Shown: positions 27,522 through 39,278 of the stretch, piece after piece
Layout of the letters: every line of letters begins with the position of its first letter
How positions within the stretch are numbered: the stretch's first letter is position 1
Assembly (NCBI GenBank): GCA_020975725.1
Contig: QXJR01000004.1
Coordinates: 248,001-312,000, forward strand
DNA: 64,000 bases
DNA from: Picocystis sp. L7
Taxonomy: Eukaryota > Chlorophyta > Picocystophyceae > Picocystales > Picocystaceae
Direction: 5' to 3'
Translations under genes and position numbers: made by a program
Notes under the pieces: model-generated
What the model was told of the DNA's origin: nothing
The model's input: the letters and a program-made list of their open reading frames with translations, nothing else
Database searches by the model: none

Positions 27522-30176
27522 GAAGTTGGTTCGCGAGCTGCGTGAAGCACGAGGAAGTTCGGTCAGTGACTCGTCTTGCGAAATGCGATCGAAAAATTCC
27601 CTACGGGGCCGCGTCGACAACGTTCCTCGTACCCTTCAAAGTGTCTGGATTCGGGAGCTTTACGTGATTTCCAACTATCCGTGCGAGGTTCCTCCAGGTC
27701 AAATTTCGCGGGGTCCTGTCCATCGGCAGAATTTGTTAGCATGCATCCGATTCGTACGCCGTCATGAACCGTCCCATGCACCGTGCATCGCACACCTGTC
27801 TGTCTTCGGCCCAGTTGGACATGGCGGCTAGTTCCAATGTCCTCTTTCTCACAGCCTCTTTCTCCCAGACGAATGGTATCGGGTCGTCTGCTTGGACGGA
27901 CACGAGGTATCGGAGGTGCCAACCCTGATGACGAACGAGGAAGGAACCAGGAAGAGGGACGATTCCTGCGCCGAAGAACAACTGGTATGAAACTTCAACG
28001 TGCTTCGACAAAAGGAATGCGCAGAAGTCGAGTGACCGACCGTGCACCCACCGGAGCCGCCGCGCATGTAGCGCAGAGGACGACGCCCGATGCGAGCCTC
28101 CAGGCACTCCGGAGGGATGGGATATCCTCCACGGGATATGCCGACCAGCCGAATAGGAGAGGGGTACAAACGAAGGGTCCCTTTCATGGGAAACGTCGAA
28201 AAGCTTCTCTAAGTGGTACGTGCATCTACCCTTGTCACATGGCATGTGTACCAACGAAGGCGATCCTGATGACATGCTTCGCCCAAACGAAGCGGTCCAT
28301 CATGGAGTTGTTCTTGCATGGGCGACATGTGTGGATGTCCAACACATCGGTGCCGCTTCATTAGAAGTTCGTCTTGCCCTACGCACTGGGAAATTTGTAC
28401 ACGCAATTTCCATACTACATTCAATACACGGAGTCTCGATGGCGTGGAAAGAATCATTTGTGGTAAGGCAACCTTCTCGAATTTTCGTTCTAGCGGGGTG
28501 TTGTATATGGAAGGCTTACATCCAAGAACATTCCCCCAATACCTTCTTCACAAGCCGAGAGGGAGCATCGCCTTCCCGAAGATGTTGCTTATGTTGCATC
28601 TCCTTGGGCACGGTGCATGATCAGCACTCTCAAGACCCACACTGATCGGAGTAGCAGTTGCGATTCCAATACATTACGTGAATTTCCCAAGAAAGAAACA
28701 TATCACACTACTATTATGGTGATTTTTATCATAGGTTTTGGTTTAGTTAATGCACCGAATCATCTTCTAATTACTGTGACAATCACATGGTTGCAAGTGT
28801 CCTATAGGATCTAGACATTCGATCCTCGCAAAGAATCCATCCAATGCACACGAAACACGAGAATGTTCCAACAAGCGTCCTTTTAAACTTCATACATGAG
28901 CCGTTTGCCAACATCAACTTGGATTTGGAAACTACATAGAGCCAACAATCGAGCTCCATGTTGGCATCAACAATCGGCGCACACATACGTGCACTCTTGC
29001 CGTTCAAAATCAATTTTACAAGCACGTACGTGTACCGCATCATGTCGCTCATTGTTTCGGTATTGCAACGAATTCTTTCTTGATAGGCACGAAAGTGGCT
29101 TCAGCTCCTACCCATATCGAGTACTAGAGGATACAATGACCCAATCGAAATTTGAAAGGCGTTCAATACAATGCACACAATCATACCTTCTCGTTTAGGA
29201 ATGGTTGCACCGAGCACTCGAAGAAGTTGTGTGAGTTGCTTCGTCACTTCGGGATCCAATTCCAATGCACATGCATCTTGTGAACAATGAGCGGCGTACT
29301 TGGTGCAATGCACATTTTTTAGAAGTCAATGGCTTTTTACTTTTCTTCTCAAGGACGTTCCACTTCTTAACCGAAACAGTTTTGTGTGGATTCGTGTAGG
29401 CAAAGAGTGTGTTTGGGACGTGAGATTGATGATGTGCACTTGTTGCGCGATTCACTAATGGCCAGCGTGGAGAGACATTTTCTCGAAGGCGGACATAGCC
29501 ATTCACGGATGCTTCAAATAAGGACGCGAAGGTAGCAAGAAGGTCTTCAGGATCCATGCATTTTGGATTACAAACACCGCTAACGCCTGGCTCCAACGCA
29601 CATGGTCACGTCAAAGTGTACGCACGAATGTTGGTTGTGTCGATTGGCATTCTTACCGAACGTTGCCTTGTATGGGCCATGCACTTCCATGAGCCGAGTA
29701 CAAACCATCGAGGGTAGTATGGAACAGACTTTCTGGTCTCTCTATTCCGCCTTTCATGGCGGAGAACGAGGAGGATGTGGTGCGACTTTTGCAAGTGCTT
29801 CACTTCCTGTGGAGACGCCGGGACATGACCGTCCAGGAAGCGCCATCACACCCACCACGCAATGGTTCGTGCGTGCTGGAATGCAACGCCGGCATTCGAG
29901 TTCCTTACCGAGGTCTATGCAAGTAGACCGATCCCGGCAATCGAAGCAAGGCGTTAGGCAATGAAGAAGGTCAAAGGGAATGATTTCCAGGTGCGAAACC
30001 ACACATCTCACTTCGTTTCCGCCTTCGCCTGGTGACGTTTGAGAAGGAAATGGGATGGTTTCGGTACTCTCGATCGGAGCCGCCCATCCGGAACATGCCT
30101 TCAGATCAACGATTTGGCTCTCCGATGCGTTGCAGCCCTCGTGTGTCTCTCTTTCGATGGAGAAGACGTGTCGCAA
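27522..30176. other. 2.6-kb interval without a recognisable gene
   Basis: Less GC-rich than its neighbours (AT-rich around 28680-29060). Several minus-strand open pieces of 80-180 codons lie end to end but in different frames (28275-27736, 28457-28209, 29052-28783, 29313-29101, 29596-29195, 30260-29754). The first contains SYQLFFGAGIVPLPGSFLV, and the last has CFDCRDRSTC and ELECRRC. I recognise no family. The look is that of one long, decayed minus-strand gene or transposon, but this is inference only. Confidence 0.35.
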
Positions 30177-30345
30177 GTTCTCCCGAACCTTCGAGATAGG
30201 TCGCGTGGCCTCCCGAAAGACGGGGACACGTGGACTCCGCCTCCAACGAACCCACACCATGCCCGCGAAGGAAGCCCTAGAAGTTTCTAGAAGATTCCTC
30301 GACGGTACCTGCCGGGGATGCGCCCCGCTGTGAAAAAGTATTTAA
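30177..30345 (+). promoter_or_regulatory. Heat-shock promoter of the Hsp20 gene
   Basis: A perfect four-unit heat-shock element, GAAgtTTCtaGAAgaTTC, at 30280-30297. A second, gapped array lies at about 30178-30193 (TTC..GAA..TTC). A TATA-like TATTTAA is at 30339-30345, 42 bp downstream of the main element, so transcription should start near 30370. The match to the HSF trimer site is exact. Confidence 0.85.
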
Positions 30346-30500
30346 GGAGTCGAGGAGAATCCAACTAGACAGAAGTGCAAAGTCGAAGCCAAAGCACCCA
30401 CACACAAGCAACAGGCAGCAAGCAGCAGCGAACGAGAACCCGAACAGCAGCCACTGAAGCCAAGAGCGAGGACATACCAAAAGTTCAAGGAAGGAATCCA

Positions 30501-30944
30501 ATGTCTCTCTCCCTGTGGAACTACCCAACACTGGCACGCTGGCCCACCAGCATCTTCGATGAAATGGACAGGGACCTCCCAAGGGTCATGTCCAAGACCG
30601 GAGAAGGAGAGCTCGTCCGGTGCGACATCAGAGAGAACGACACACACTATACAGTGTCTGCAGACATTCCTGGAATGAGTCCAGACGATGTCAAAGTGTC
30701 AGTGGAGAACGGCGTGCTCACCCTGTCTGCCGAACGGAAGCAGGAGAAAAAGGAAGAGAAGGAAGGAAAGGTCATTCGAGAAGAGAGATCCTACCACAAA
30801 GTACATCGTTCCTTCGCACTTCCAGAAGATGTCAATGCTGATCAAATTGACGGAAATATGGAGCATGGTGTGCTCACTCTGAAGCTTCCCAAAGCTGAAC
30901 CAAAGAAGCCAGCAGCCCGCACAGTTCAGATTAAGCATAAGTAA
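30501..30944 (+). CDS. HSP20: Small heat-shock protein Hsp20 (alpha-crystallin family)
   Basis: ATP-independent holdase, probably cytosolic. 147 residues. A short N-terminal arm (MSLSLWNYPTLARW) leads into the alpha-crystallin domain: VRCDIRENDTHYTVSADIPGM, VSVENGVLTLSAERK, SFALPEDVNADQI and MEHGVLTLKLPKA. The Gly-Val-Leu-(T)-L signature (HGVLTLKLPK) is intact. The tail has VQI in place of IxI, for docking between dimers. The Lys/Glu-rich loop EKKEEKEGKVIREER replaces the usual beta-6 loop. The start is the first ATG downstream of a 5'UTR of about 130 bases, and the upstream heat-shock element confirms the gene's regulation. Confidence 0.96.
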   Translation: MSLSLWNYPTLARWPTSIFDEMDRDLPRVMSKTGEGELVRCDIRENDTHYTVSADIPGMSPDDVKVSVENGVLTLSAERKQEKKEEKEGKVIREERSYHKVHRSFALPEDVNADQIDGNMEHGVLTLKLPKAEPKKPAARTVQIKHK

Positions 30945-31076
30945 GTATTGAGGGTGCCGTACCCGAGCTGGCGATGTGATCAACCTTGTATCTTTGTAAA
31001 ACTCTTGTAATGGACAACAACTTGAATCTTGACTGAACCTCCTGCCACTCCTCCACAAAATCTGCAGAGGGCTAGT

Positions 31077-32540
31077 TCAAGCCCTGAAGTCCCATTTGAG
31101 AAAGATGCATTGCCCATCGCTGCAGACTTTGTTCCTATCCGAAATCTTCAGCGAGGAACCCTCCAACACTGGTCGCAACGCCCCTGAGACCCGCAGCAGG
31201 CGTGAGCAACAGCTGCAAAATTGGTCCACAGTCACGCAACTGTCATGCTGTATGTGTCGAAGACCCAGGCGCAACCGTACAAGCTTCTTCAGACGAGTGA
31301 GGTGCTCTTGCCTTGCAACATAGGCCTCAGAAATTTCCTGAGCCCTCCTGCCATGTTGAAGGACACACGCGTAGACATTCTCTGGGTGCTCATCCAGTTG
31401 CACAAGGATATGACCCGTTCCCTCATCCAAGTTGCCAATATGCTCCTTTTGTCTTCTTTGCCATCCCTTGCACACTCCTAGAGTAACATACGAAAGATCT
31501 TCTTGAGTGATTCTACCTTCTTGAACGGAATAGAACGCAAGCCTTTCAAGAAAAGCAAGGTATGAAGGTTGAGATGCTATGCTTGGTTCAGTGCTAATCG
31601 AGGCAATGCCAAGGTTTTCGGCAATTTGCTTCTCCAGCGTGACCCGGTCTTTCCAAATTGCTCTGTGCCTATGTGCGAGTTGAATATTAGCATCAGAAAT
31701 AGAATTGATGAAATCGATGGCACGCCCCCCACTTTTCAGCCACAGCATCCCATTTCTGTCTATTCCCGAACGATTCCCTAACTTGATGGTCAAGTCTTGG
31801 AGGTTTACTCCTGGAAGACAGTCCAAAGCATGTGCTAACTTCTCTAAGACCTTGAGTCTGTCCTCTGCGGCTCTGTCCATCATATTCTGAGCATACGAGA
31901 CACGTACTCCACGCCCTACAAACAGTGCTGTGCGCACTGTGGTTTCTCTGAACAATGCTGTTCGGCTGTTGTTCTCTTGCTGTCTCAATGATTCCACTGC
32001 TGGTGGCAAAAATTCTGCGAGGCGCATGGAATCCCATTCATCCATTCGGCCTCGCTGTAGCTCTTGTAAGTTGCCATCAAGGCCGCACTGCTCAAACAAC
32101 CTGGCCAGTGCCTTCAGTGTTCCCAGAGAAAACGATCTCTCGTCCTCTTTCTTCGTGCTTCCGTGCCGTGATGGAGGCGGCAAACAGATGTCAACTTTTT
32201 TAGTTCCATTTCCCCCTTCCACCCGTGTGTAGAAGGAGAAGGTGAAGAGCGAGCTCTTGGGTTGCGTTTCGTCATCCGAAGAGAAGTTCAGGTATTCTTG
32301 CAGCAATTGAAAGGAGGATTCGTTGGCTGCCTTAGCGACCGGATCCCGATGGAAGAGATCTGGATGAACCATTTTGTACAGGGCTCGAAGTTGTTCTTTG
32401 ACGGTAGGCCTCGGTCTGTCTTCTTCCTTCGTTTCGTTCCGGGCTTCGGCCGCCCATCCGGTCTTCGTCCTTCCCGCACACCATCGCCGCGACAAGCACA
32501 CGTCGGCGTGGGAGACTGCCGACGCCAGCCTGCGTCGCAT
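31077..32540 (-). CDS. TCAIM-like mitochondrial protein (DUF4460/DUF4461)
   Basis: 487 residues. The N-terminus is Arg/Ser-rich and acid-poor (MRRRLASAVSHADVCLSRRW), typical for mitochondrial import. Residues 45-95 are a J-domain-like DUF4460 unit: LRALYKMVHPDLF with an HPD motif, then SFQLLQEYLNF. Residues 150-480 match the DUF4461 outline (LARLFEQCGLDG, DFINSISDANIQLAHRHRAIWKDR, LPGVNLQDLTIKLGNRSGID). Animal TCAIM has recently been linked to the mitochondrial 2-oxoglutarate dehydrogenase. The algal role is unknown. Start chosen at the ATG 32540, because the frame opens further up only with non-ATG codons. Tail-to-tail with Hsp20. Confidence 0.78.
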   Translation of the reverse strand: MRRRLASAVSHADVCLSRRWCAGRTKTGWAAEARNETKEEDRPRPTVKEQLRALYKMVHPDLFHRDPVAKAANESSFQLLQEYLNFSSDDETQPKSSLFTFSFYTRVEGGNGTKKVDICLPPPSRHGSTKKEDERSFSLGTLKALARLFEQCGLDGNLQELQRGRMDEWDSMRLAEFLPPAVESLRQQENNSRTALFRETTVRTALFVGRGVRVSYAQNMMDRAAEDRLKVLEKLAHALDCLPGVNLQDLTIKLGNRSGIDRNGMLWLKSGGRAIDFINSISDANIQLAHRHRAIWKDRVTLEKQIAENLGIASISTEPSIASQPSYLAFLERLAFYSVQEGRITQEDLSYVTLGVCKGWQRRQKEHIGNLDEGTGHILVQLDEHPENVYACVLQHGRRAQEISEAYVARQEHLTRLKKLVRLRLGLRHIQHDSCVTVDQFCSCCSRLLRVSGALRPVLEGSSLKISDRNKVCSDGQCIFLKWDFRA

Positions 32541-34220
32541 ACGCGTCCTCCTCGTCGGTATCGACGTCTTCTGAGCCACTCGCGACTGTCGGGGTCCCAC
32601 CAACCCAGCCACGTGTCAACCACGGTGGGGCGAGGTCCATCGAGGCGAGGATCCACCAATCGAAACGCAGGAATCGCACCGAGCCAACCGATGGGAGTCC
32701 TGGACACGCCCCAGGAAGATCGAACGGTCGTGAACGTGCCAGATGGGTGGGGGGAGGTCCAGACCCGCTGCACATGTGCAATGACGAGACCAGCAGCAAA
32801 TGCCATGGAATGAGCAGCGAAAGAGATCCTACACTCGGGATCAGCACGAGTACGGGGAATACATGATCGTGTTCAAGTTGGGTGCATGGCACGCCCACGA
32901 CTCCATTTCGACCCATCGCACAGCCGCACCATGGCATGCAATGTGTCAACAGGACGTCTGGCTTGCTTTGGATGCCGTCAACAGATGATGTCTGGCCCTC
33001 TAGACAATCATGCTTCATCATGGTGGATGTCAAAGAAGGCATGCCCTTCCAGGCGTGCAACTCGTCTCATGTAGTTGCACGCATTTCCACACATCTTACT
33101 GTTTTTCGAACACTGCTTTCAAAGCAATCTTCCACCCTGTTACTTCTTGATTTAGGAACTGTTGTCAACCGCCATCGTGCTCGTGATGCCCTGATAAGAA
33201 CCGTCAGTTTTCGCACATGATGAAACGAACCGACACTTCAACTTCCACTGAAGCAAACAGGCATTCAAACACCTCGATGCAAACAAGGGCATATTTCCTC
33301 ACTTGATCAAGGTGGGATCATTTGCATGGTATGCGTAGCAACTTCCAAGTGTGAAGTAAAAGGCCTTTTCCTAATAGTTCTTGAACATTCTACTTGCTAC
33401 AACCAGAGAGGATGTTCATGGTCAAGCTGTTTGCCGTACGGCCACTTGCACTTCGTTCCGACGTACTCATTGCAATCTCTTCACTTCTTGTGAACATTCT
33501 CTCATCGACAAAGGTCCCAAGACATATTCTATCAGCAGATACTGCCAAGGTCTCGCGGATTCGTCGATGATCTAACAGTTGCCTCATACCTGCCTCGACT
33601 ACAACGCGAATTCAAGACGACGTCCGCATGCCCAATGTTCGACAAGTCGGATGAGGACTCATGCTAATCGATCAGCAGAAGTCAGCCGCAATATTCAAAA
33701 CCGCACTGTCAATTCTTGATAAGAAATACTGCAATGCATAACCTGTTCAATATGTTTCAGAAACGCGACAGTTGTTGCTGAAGCAATGATGTTCGATGAC
33801 CCATGTGCTTGCAGGTCGAGAAAAATGCTGGGTGCGATTGGTACAGTCTTGCTTTGCTTTTGGAAGGTTCACCAAAGATGTAACGGTCATGTTGGATGCA
33901 TACTTCAGTAAACCTCTCCTTGCACCAGTTTCACCAACAGAACCTGATGTATTGTCTACAAGCATTCAGTCATGATTGGATAAATTTGGAACGGTAGAAT
34001 TCCATGCTCACACCAGCAATGGTAGCACCTCCACATCGAACTTCAGAAGCATCGATCATACCCTCGTTGTGGCTTCCAAGAACGTGATTATTCTACTGAA
34101 ACAGCAAAAGCAAGAAGCAAGGGCTTTGGACTGGATGGTCCAATCCAAGCCTTGTGTGTTGAAACGTGTGTACTGTACTCGAAGGAGGTAACACATGGTG
34201 TGGAATTCATAGAAGGATAC
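32541..34220. other. 1.7-kb interval without a recognisable gene
   Basis: The first 260 bp is GC-rich and probably the promoter of the minus-strand gene to its left (GGTCC-type motifs at 32625-32755). From about 32860 it becomes AT-richer, with only short open frames. A minus-strand piece at 33965-33747 (MLVDNTSGSVGETGARRG) is open for 72 codons but has no family I know. Nothing is supported. Confidence 0.4.
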
Positions 34221-34814
34221 TTACATGAGATCCCAGAGTTTGTTTGCGATTTCGTACTTGCTGAAGTTGACTGGATCGAAATCGAAGGTGTGTGCATCAC
34301 CTTTTGCGGGATCAGAAGCAAGTCCTTGAATCCTGTTTCCATGTTCGTAGTGCCATGCAATTTTGGAAACGTGTGCGTACAAGCTAAGTTCGTGTTTTGT
34401 CCTCGGTATTTCTCTCCTTGCTAGTTCCTCAACTTTCCTCTTTTGCACGTGCACTGATTCCGCATCTTGCTTGATGGTGTTCCTCTGCTTCTCCAACGTG
34501 TTAACTTCGTTTCTGTACTGTTCGATGTTTTCTTTGCAGGCTTCGGTTGCTTCTTCCAATTTTCGCATGCGTTCTTGGTGCGCGCTGGGATCTTCGGGAG
34601 GTTCCGCTTCTTCTTCTGCACTACCTACCCTTTTCGTCATTTCTCGAATGACTTCGTTCATTTCGTCTTCGCGGGCTCCGCAGAGCTGCAGGACTTCGTC
34701 GTAGGTCCTTTGCACGTTGAGCACCTTCTCAACCTCCCCCCGCGTCGCCCGTTGAAAGAACGTCTTGATGTCGTCCATGACCATGGAGATCTCCTCCAGG
34801 CTGACCTCTGCCAT
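34221..34814 (-). CDS. SPC24: Kinetochore protein SPC24 (NDC80 complex)
   Basis: Partner of SPC25. Together they anchor the NDC80 complex to the inner kinetochore (CENP-T/MIS12). 197 residues. Residues 1-125 form a long coiled coil (MRKLEEATEACKENIEQYRNEV, VNTLEKQRNTIKQDAESV). The C-terminal globular RWD domain carries the diagnostic series TKHELSLYAHVSKIAWHYE, RIQGLASDP, DPVNFSKYEIANKLWDLM, equivalent to LYxxISxIxWDYE...I.G.v...F.iD...SkfeIcnyLWdLi. Start is MAEVSLEEI at the ATG 34814. Intronless. SPC24 is fast-evolving, so an intact signature here is useful. CENP-C lies 17 kb away on the same strand. Confidence 0.9.
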   Translation of the reverse strand: MAEVSLEEISMVMDDIKTFFQRATRGEVEKVLNVQRTYDEVLQLCGAREDEMNEVIREMTKRVGSAEEEAEPPEDPSAHQERMRKLEEATEACKENIEQYRNEVNTLEKQRNTIKQDAESVHVQKRKVEELARREIPRTKHELSLYAHVSKIAWHYEHGNRIQGLASDPAKGDAHTFDFDPVNFSKYEIANKLWDLM

Positions 34815-35762
34815 CCCGTCCAGTGATTTTCTCTTTCCCTTTCCACTGCACGTGCGTTTGCGCCACCTGCGACGTCGGATATGCGACCGTTTTCTGAAAA
34901 TTCTGCGTTTGAATCTCAACGGGACAATTCCCCCCCCACCCGACCCGACCCAGATACACCCCTTCAGTTACACCCTGTCTTGGCCTTCGAAATCGGACAC
35001 AGCTGGGGTGTGACTGGGTCCTGTGCCTGCTCCTATGGGATTCCACTGATCGACCCAGCAGTTGCACCCCGGTTCCTTGGGTGGGTCCAAGGATCCCGAG
35101 AGGAAACAGGATTCGAACCTCCAGCTCAGGAAACTGGACCTGTGTTCCGGAGAGGGAGCAAGGACGAGCCGATTTCGACCGCGATGCAACAGAATTGGAC
35201 ACAGGAGGAGATCAGGAGGAGAAGCAGCGCATGCAGATTCGTGAACGGAGGAGGAACGGATGCAAAAGCTAGATCTGTGCCACATCGATGACCACGAGGC
35301 GGGTGAGTGCAGACAGGCACCCTTCCACCCAGCCACACAAAGCGTTTTCAAATACATCGCCACGACAAATGCGAAGCGAAGCCAAAGACGAGTTGTGCCA
35401 CCACTCGCCTTCGAATCTTGGCCTCGACATTGAGGCGTTCTCTCGAAAGATCGCCCTTGATCTTCGGCGAATTCCTTCAGAGGGGCAACTCTCTCCGCTG
35501 CAAATGGATTTGTCCTAGCTCTCGCTCGAATCATGCCTTGCTTCTCCTTGCGAAGTCCGATGTGATTTGAGCACGGATCCTTCGGTGATCTGAACCCTTC
35601 GGACTGCAAGGAACTAAGCACTCACTTTGGAATTCCTCAGGATTCATACAGAAGCATTTCTGGGGGTATGGGAGTCCTGAGCTTGTTCAGCCAGTTTCCG
35701 CCCGGAACCATCTTCGGGTTCTAAAGCTTAAGTATCGTGGTGTTTATTAAGAATGACAAGCG
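34815..35762. other. Intergenic interval SPC24 / GLDH
   Basis: Contains ACAGGATTCGAACCT at about 35106-35120, which on the minus strand resembles a tRNA T-arm. No acceptor or D arm folds around it. A possible small plus-strand gene (GGTGAGTG donor-like at about 35302, then an open piece MRSEAKDELCHH from about 35369 to 35518) could not be recognised. Confidence 0.35.
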
Positions 35763-37454
35763 CTATACGGAAGGCTTGAAGAGGGTCTCGATCAAGTGAT
35801 TCGAAAGCACATGACCAGGATCAAGCTCGTTGCGCTTTGCATTGAACAGCTCCACGGGATATCTGGACCTGAGCTGCTCTTGCACCTGCACTGTTTCTCC
35901 AATGGTTGTAGGCATTTCAATTTTTGCCCAATGTTCCTGAGCATCATATTTCTTGCGCAGAACATCTGTCATCCTGAAATACTGAAAAAATCGCTTTGTG
36001 ATGGACTCTCTTTGCTTGGGGTCTTCACTTGGAAGATACATGATTATTCCCACCCACGAAAAGATGTCCCCAACATTGGCTGAATAAGCGGGGCTCATCT
36101 GGGCTGTGCTGCGCGCAGTCCACCTCTGCTCAATTGGGGCAGGGGCCGGGATTTGGTTTGCTTCAATGATATCATACACTTGTTTCACATAATGCACATC
36201 GTTCATGTCCGGAGCATCTAGTCTTCCAGCCGGAAGGGCCACCTCCGAAACCCACTGAGCCCCGCCACAATCGAAACCCAGTATTTTGTCGCTCCAATCT
36301 ATACGAACGCCCTCACTCTTCTTCCAGTATTCGGCTTCCACCTGGTTGACCTTCCTCACATGTTCTGTGTCAAGGGGATCTACCGCAAGCAGGTGATCCC
36401 TCAACTCCGTGAAACTCAAAGGCTCGACCTCGCCCTGTGTGAGTTCAGGTTTGCATTCAATCAGCAATTGCCTAGCAGGTGCAAGCTTTTCGTCTTCTGC
36501 AAATCGTTGATATTCCTTTGTTTTGAACCACCCAACCGGGTTACAGGTGACGACCACCACAGTTTCCGTGTAAGGGATCCACATGTACCTCAGGTGTTTG
36601 TTATCCTTCAACCACTTGACATGATTTTCCTCCACCTCGTTGGGCGTAGCTGTGAATGTCTTCTCTACAAGCTTGTGCGCCGGAACAGCTTGAATTGTAG
36701 CTTCTGTTACAATGCCAAGACTGCCCAGGCCACATTTCGCAAGACTAAAGAGCTCTGGGTCCTGCGTGGACGAGACCTCAATCACACCTTTTGCAGGGGT
36801 CGCCAATTTCATGCGCACGATTTGATCTTCAACGGGTGGTAACGTAGCTCCCGTTCCATGGCAACCAGCTTGGATCCATCCACCCACTTGTTGTTCTCGG
36901 ATGGATGCCAGGTTCTCGAGGGTCAGGCCATGCTTCTTCAGCTCGTCGAGCAACGCTTGCACGGAAATTCCGGCCTGCACGGTCACTTGCTTCTTTTTTT
37001 TGTCTACGTGAAGCACTTTGTCCATCATGGTCATTTTGACCATACCATCCGTGCAGAAGGAGAGAGCATTGGGCGAGAGCCCGTTGCCTGACGGTCGCAG
37101 TTTTCTTCCTCTTTCATGTGCTTCTTTTAGGATGCGCAGGAGTTCTTCTTCGGTTTCCGGTTCGTACATGCGATCCGTCTTGACTTGGTGTGTTCCGGAC
37201 CAGTTGCTGAGCACGTGCATGTCTTCTGGTTCCACGTGTACGGCTGCTTTGGAATAGAAATAGAGCCCCATGCAGCTGGCCAGGAGCCCACCTGCCACAG
37301 CGGCGTTGGCGGTCCCTTTTCCCTTGGGGGCTTCGTTGGCGGTTTCATCCACGCGAGGGGTGGGTTTCGGTCTCGTTTTGGCGCTCAGGAACCGCTGCAC
37401 GATCCCGCGGGTCCGCCTTGCGGCTGCCGAAGCGATGGCTGCACGCAGGACCAT
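35763..37454 (-). CDS. GLDH: L-galactono-1,4-lactone dehydrogenase, mitochondrial (ascorbate synthesis)
   Basis: Last step of the plant-type ascorbate pathway; passes electrons to cytochrome c in the inner membrane. 563 residues. A mitochondrial presequence (MVLRAAIASAAARRTRGIVQ), then a membrane segment (AVAGGLLASCMGLYFY). The VAO-type FAD domain includes RKLRPSGNGLSPN, where Leu stands at the place of the His that binds FAD covalently in animal gulonolactone oxidase, as in plant GLDH. Also present: QQVGGWIQAGCHGTGATLP, CGLGSLGIVTEA, and the ALO domain ending in DPGHVLSNHLIETLF. It starts at the first ATG after only non-ATG codons. Head-to-head with the ARF gene. Confidence 0.93.
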   Translation of the reverse strand: MVLRAAIASAAARRTRGIVQRFLSAKTRPKPTPRVDETANEAPKGKGTANAAVAGGLLASCMGLYFYSKAAVHVEPEDMHVLSNWSGTHQVKTDRMYEPETEEELLRILKEAHERGRKLRPSGNGLSPNALSFCTDGMVKMTMMDKVLHVDKKKKQVTVQAGISVQALLDELKKHGLTLENLASIREQQVGGWIQAGCHGTGATLPPVEDQIVRMKLATPAKGVIEVSSTQDPELFSLAKCGLGSLGIVTEATIQAVPAHKLVEKTFTATPNEVEENHVKWLKDNKHLRYMWIPYTETVVVVTCNPVGWFKTKEYQRFAEDEKLAPARQLLIECKPELTQGEVEPLSFTELRDHLLAVDPLDTEHVRKVNQVEAEYWKKSEGVRIDWSDKILGFDCGGAQWVSEVALPAGRLDAPDMNDVHYVKQVYDIIEANQIPAPAPIEQRWTARSTAQMSPAYSANVGDIFSWVGIIMYLPSEDPKQRESITKRFFQYFRMTDVLRKKYDAQEHWAKIEMPTTIGETVQVQEQLRSRYPVELFNAKRNELDPGHVLSNHLIETLFKPSV

Positions 37455-37998
37455 GCCGTGTCCCACGTCTCGATGAACGGTGCCAAGGTCGGACTTCGTG
37501 GGATCGACCCCTTTCGTTCGGGATCACTGTCCCGATGGAAAGGAACCCCACTCGGGTCTGTCCCCGGACGAACCCCCTTTGGGGACCCGAACGACCCACC
37601 CGTGACGGTCGGACCCCCCCTCCCGCCCGTTCGCAGATCCTCGTCGGGATCCGTTTCCCTCCCTCGCCGGGTCCAGACGAACACCTCTCGATCTCCTCGG
37701 TTGCCACCCCTATCCTTCGAGGCAGGAGGCGGTGGCTCGTCCCCTCCTCTTCGACCCCGGCCCACAGGGGAGAGCCAGTGGGAACCACACACCGTCAGAC
37801 ACGGACACAGAGAGATGCTGAGAGGGATCGAGAGAGGGAGAGGGATCGAGAGAGAGAGGGGGTGAGAGGGAGTGGGAGAGGGAGATTGAGTGGGAGTGGG
37901 AGTGGGAGATTGAGAGGGAGGGAGAGGGAGTGGGAGTGGGAGTGGAGTGTGGAACGAAGGGAACGTGTTCCACCACTGGCGCAGATCGACGGTTCGCG
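37455..37998. promoter_or_regulatory. Divergent promoter GLDH / ARF
   Basis: About 540 bp between two head-to-head starts. The GLDH side is GC-rich with GGGTCC/GGACCC blocks (37590-37680). The ARF side is a long purine tract (separate entry). No protein gene supported. Confidence 0.4.
37804..37951 (+). repeat. Purine-rich GA/GAGTGG low-complexity tract
   Basis: About 150 bp of almost pure A/G with scattered T, built from GAGAGG, GGGAGTGGGAG and GGGATCGAGAGAG units, with internal near-duplications. It ends about 50 bp ahead of the ARF ATG, so it lies in the promoter or 5'UTR. Mirror-symmetric purine runs can adopt triplex DNA. Confidence 0.8.
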
Positions 37999-39000
<1,002 letters not shown>

Positions 39001-39278
39001 TGGCCTCGACGAGCAGGTCGACTTCCCATTCCTGGTCCTGCTTTGTGCGCCACCTCTTTGACCAATAAATCCTGCGACGTCTTGTCCGTCTCTGGCCCAC
39101 GCTTCGCGTTCCACACCTCCACTGCTTCCTTGGGCGGTTTGCGACGCGTGCTTGGACCATCCCTTCCACCACCACATCGAAGTGTCGGGTGTCGGTTTTG
39201 GTCCATCAGGTAGTGCTCGAACCAGACAGAGCGGTTCCAACCCGAACGTCGGCTTCGAAACCGCGCCCACGCGACGCG

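Noticed and set aside
35101-35180. tRNA gene on the minus strand suggested by AGGTTCGAATCCT
   Set aside because: The T-arm has a mismatch, the 3' arm finds no complementary 5' acceptor, and there is no D-arm A box.
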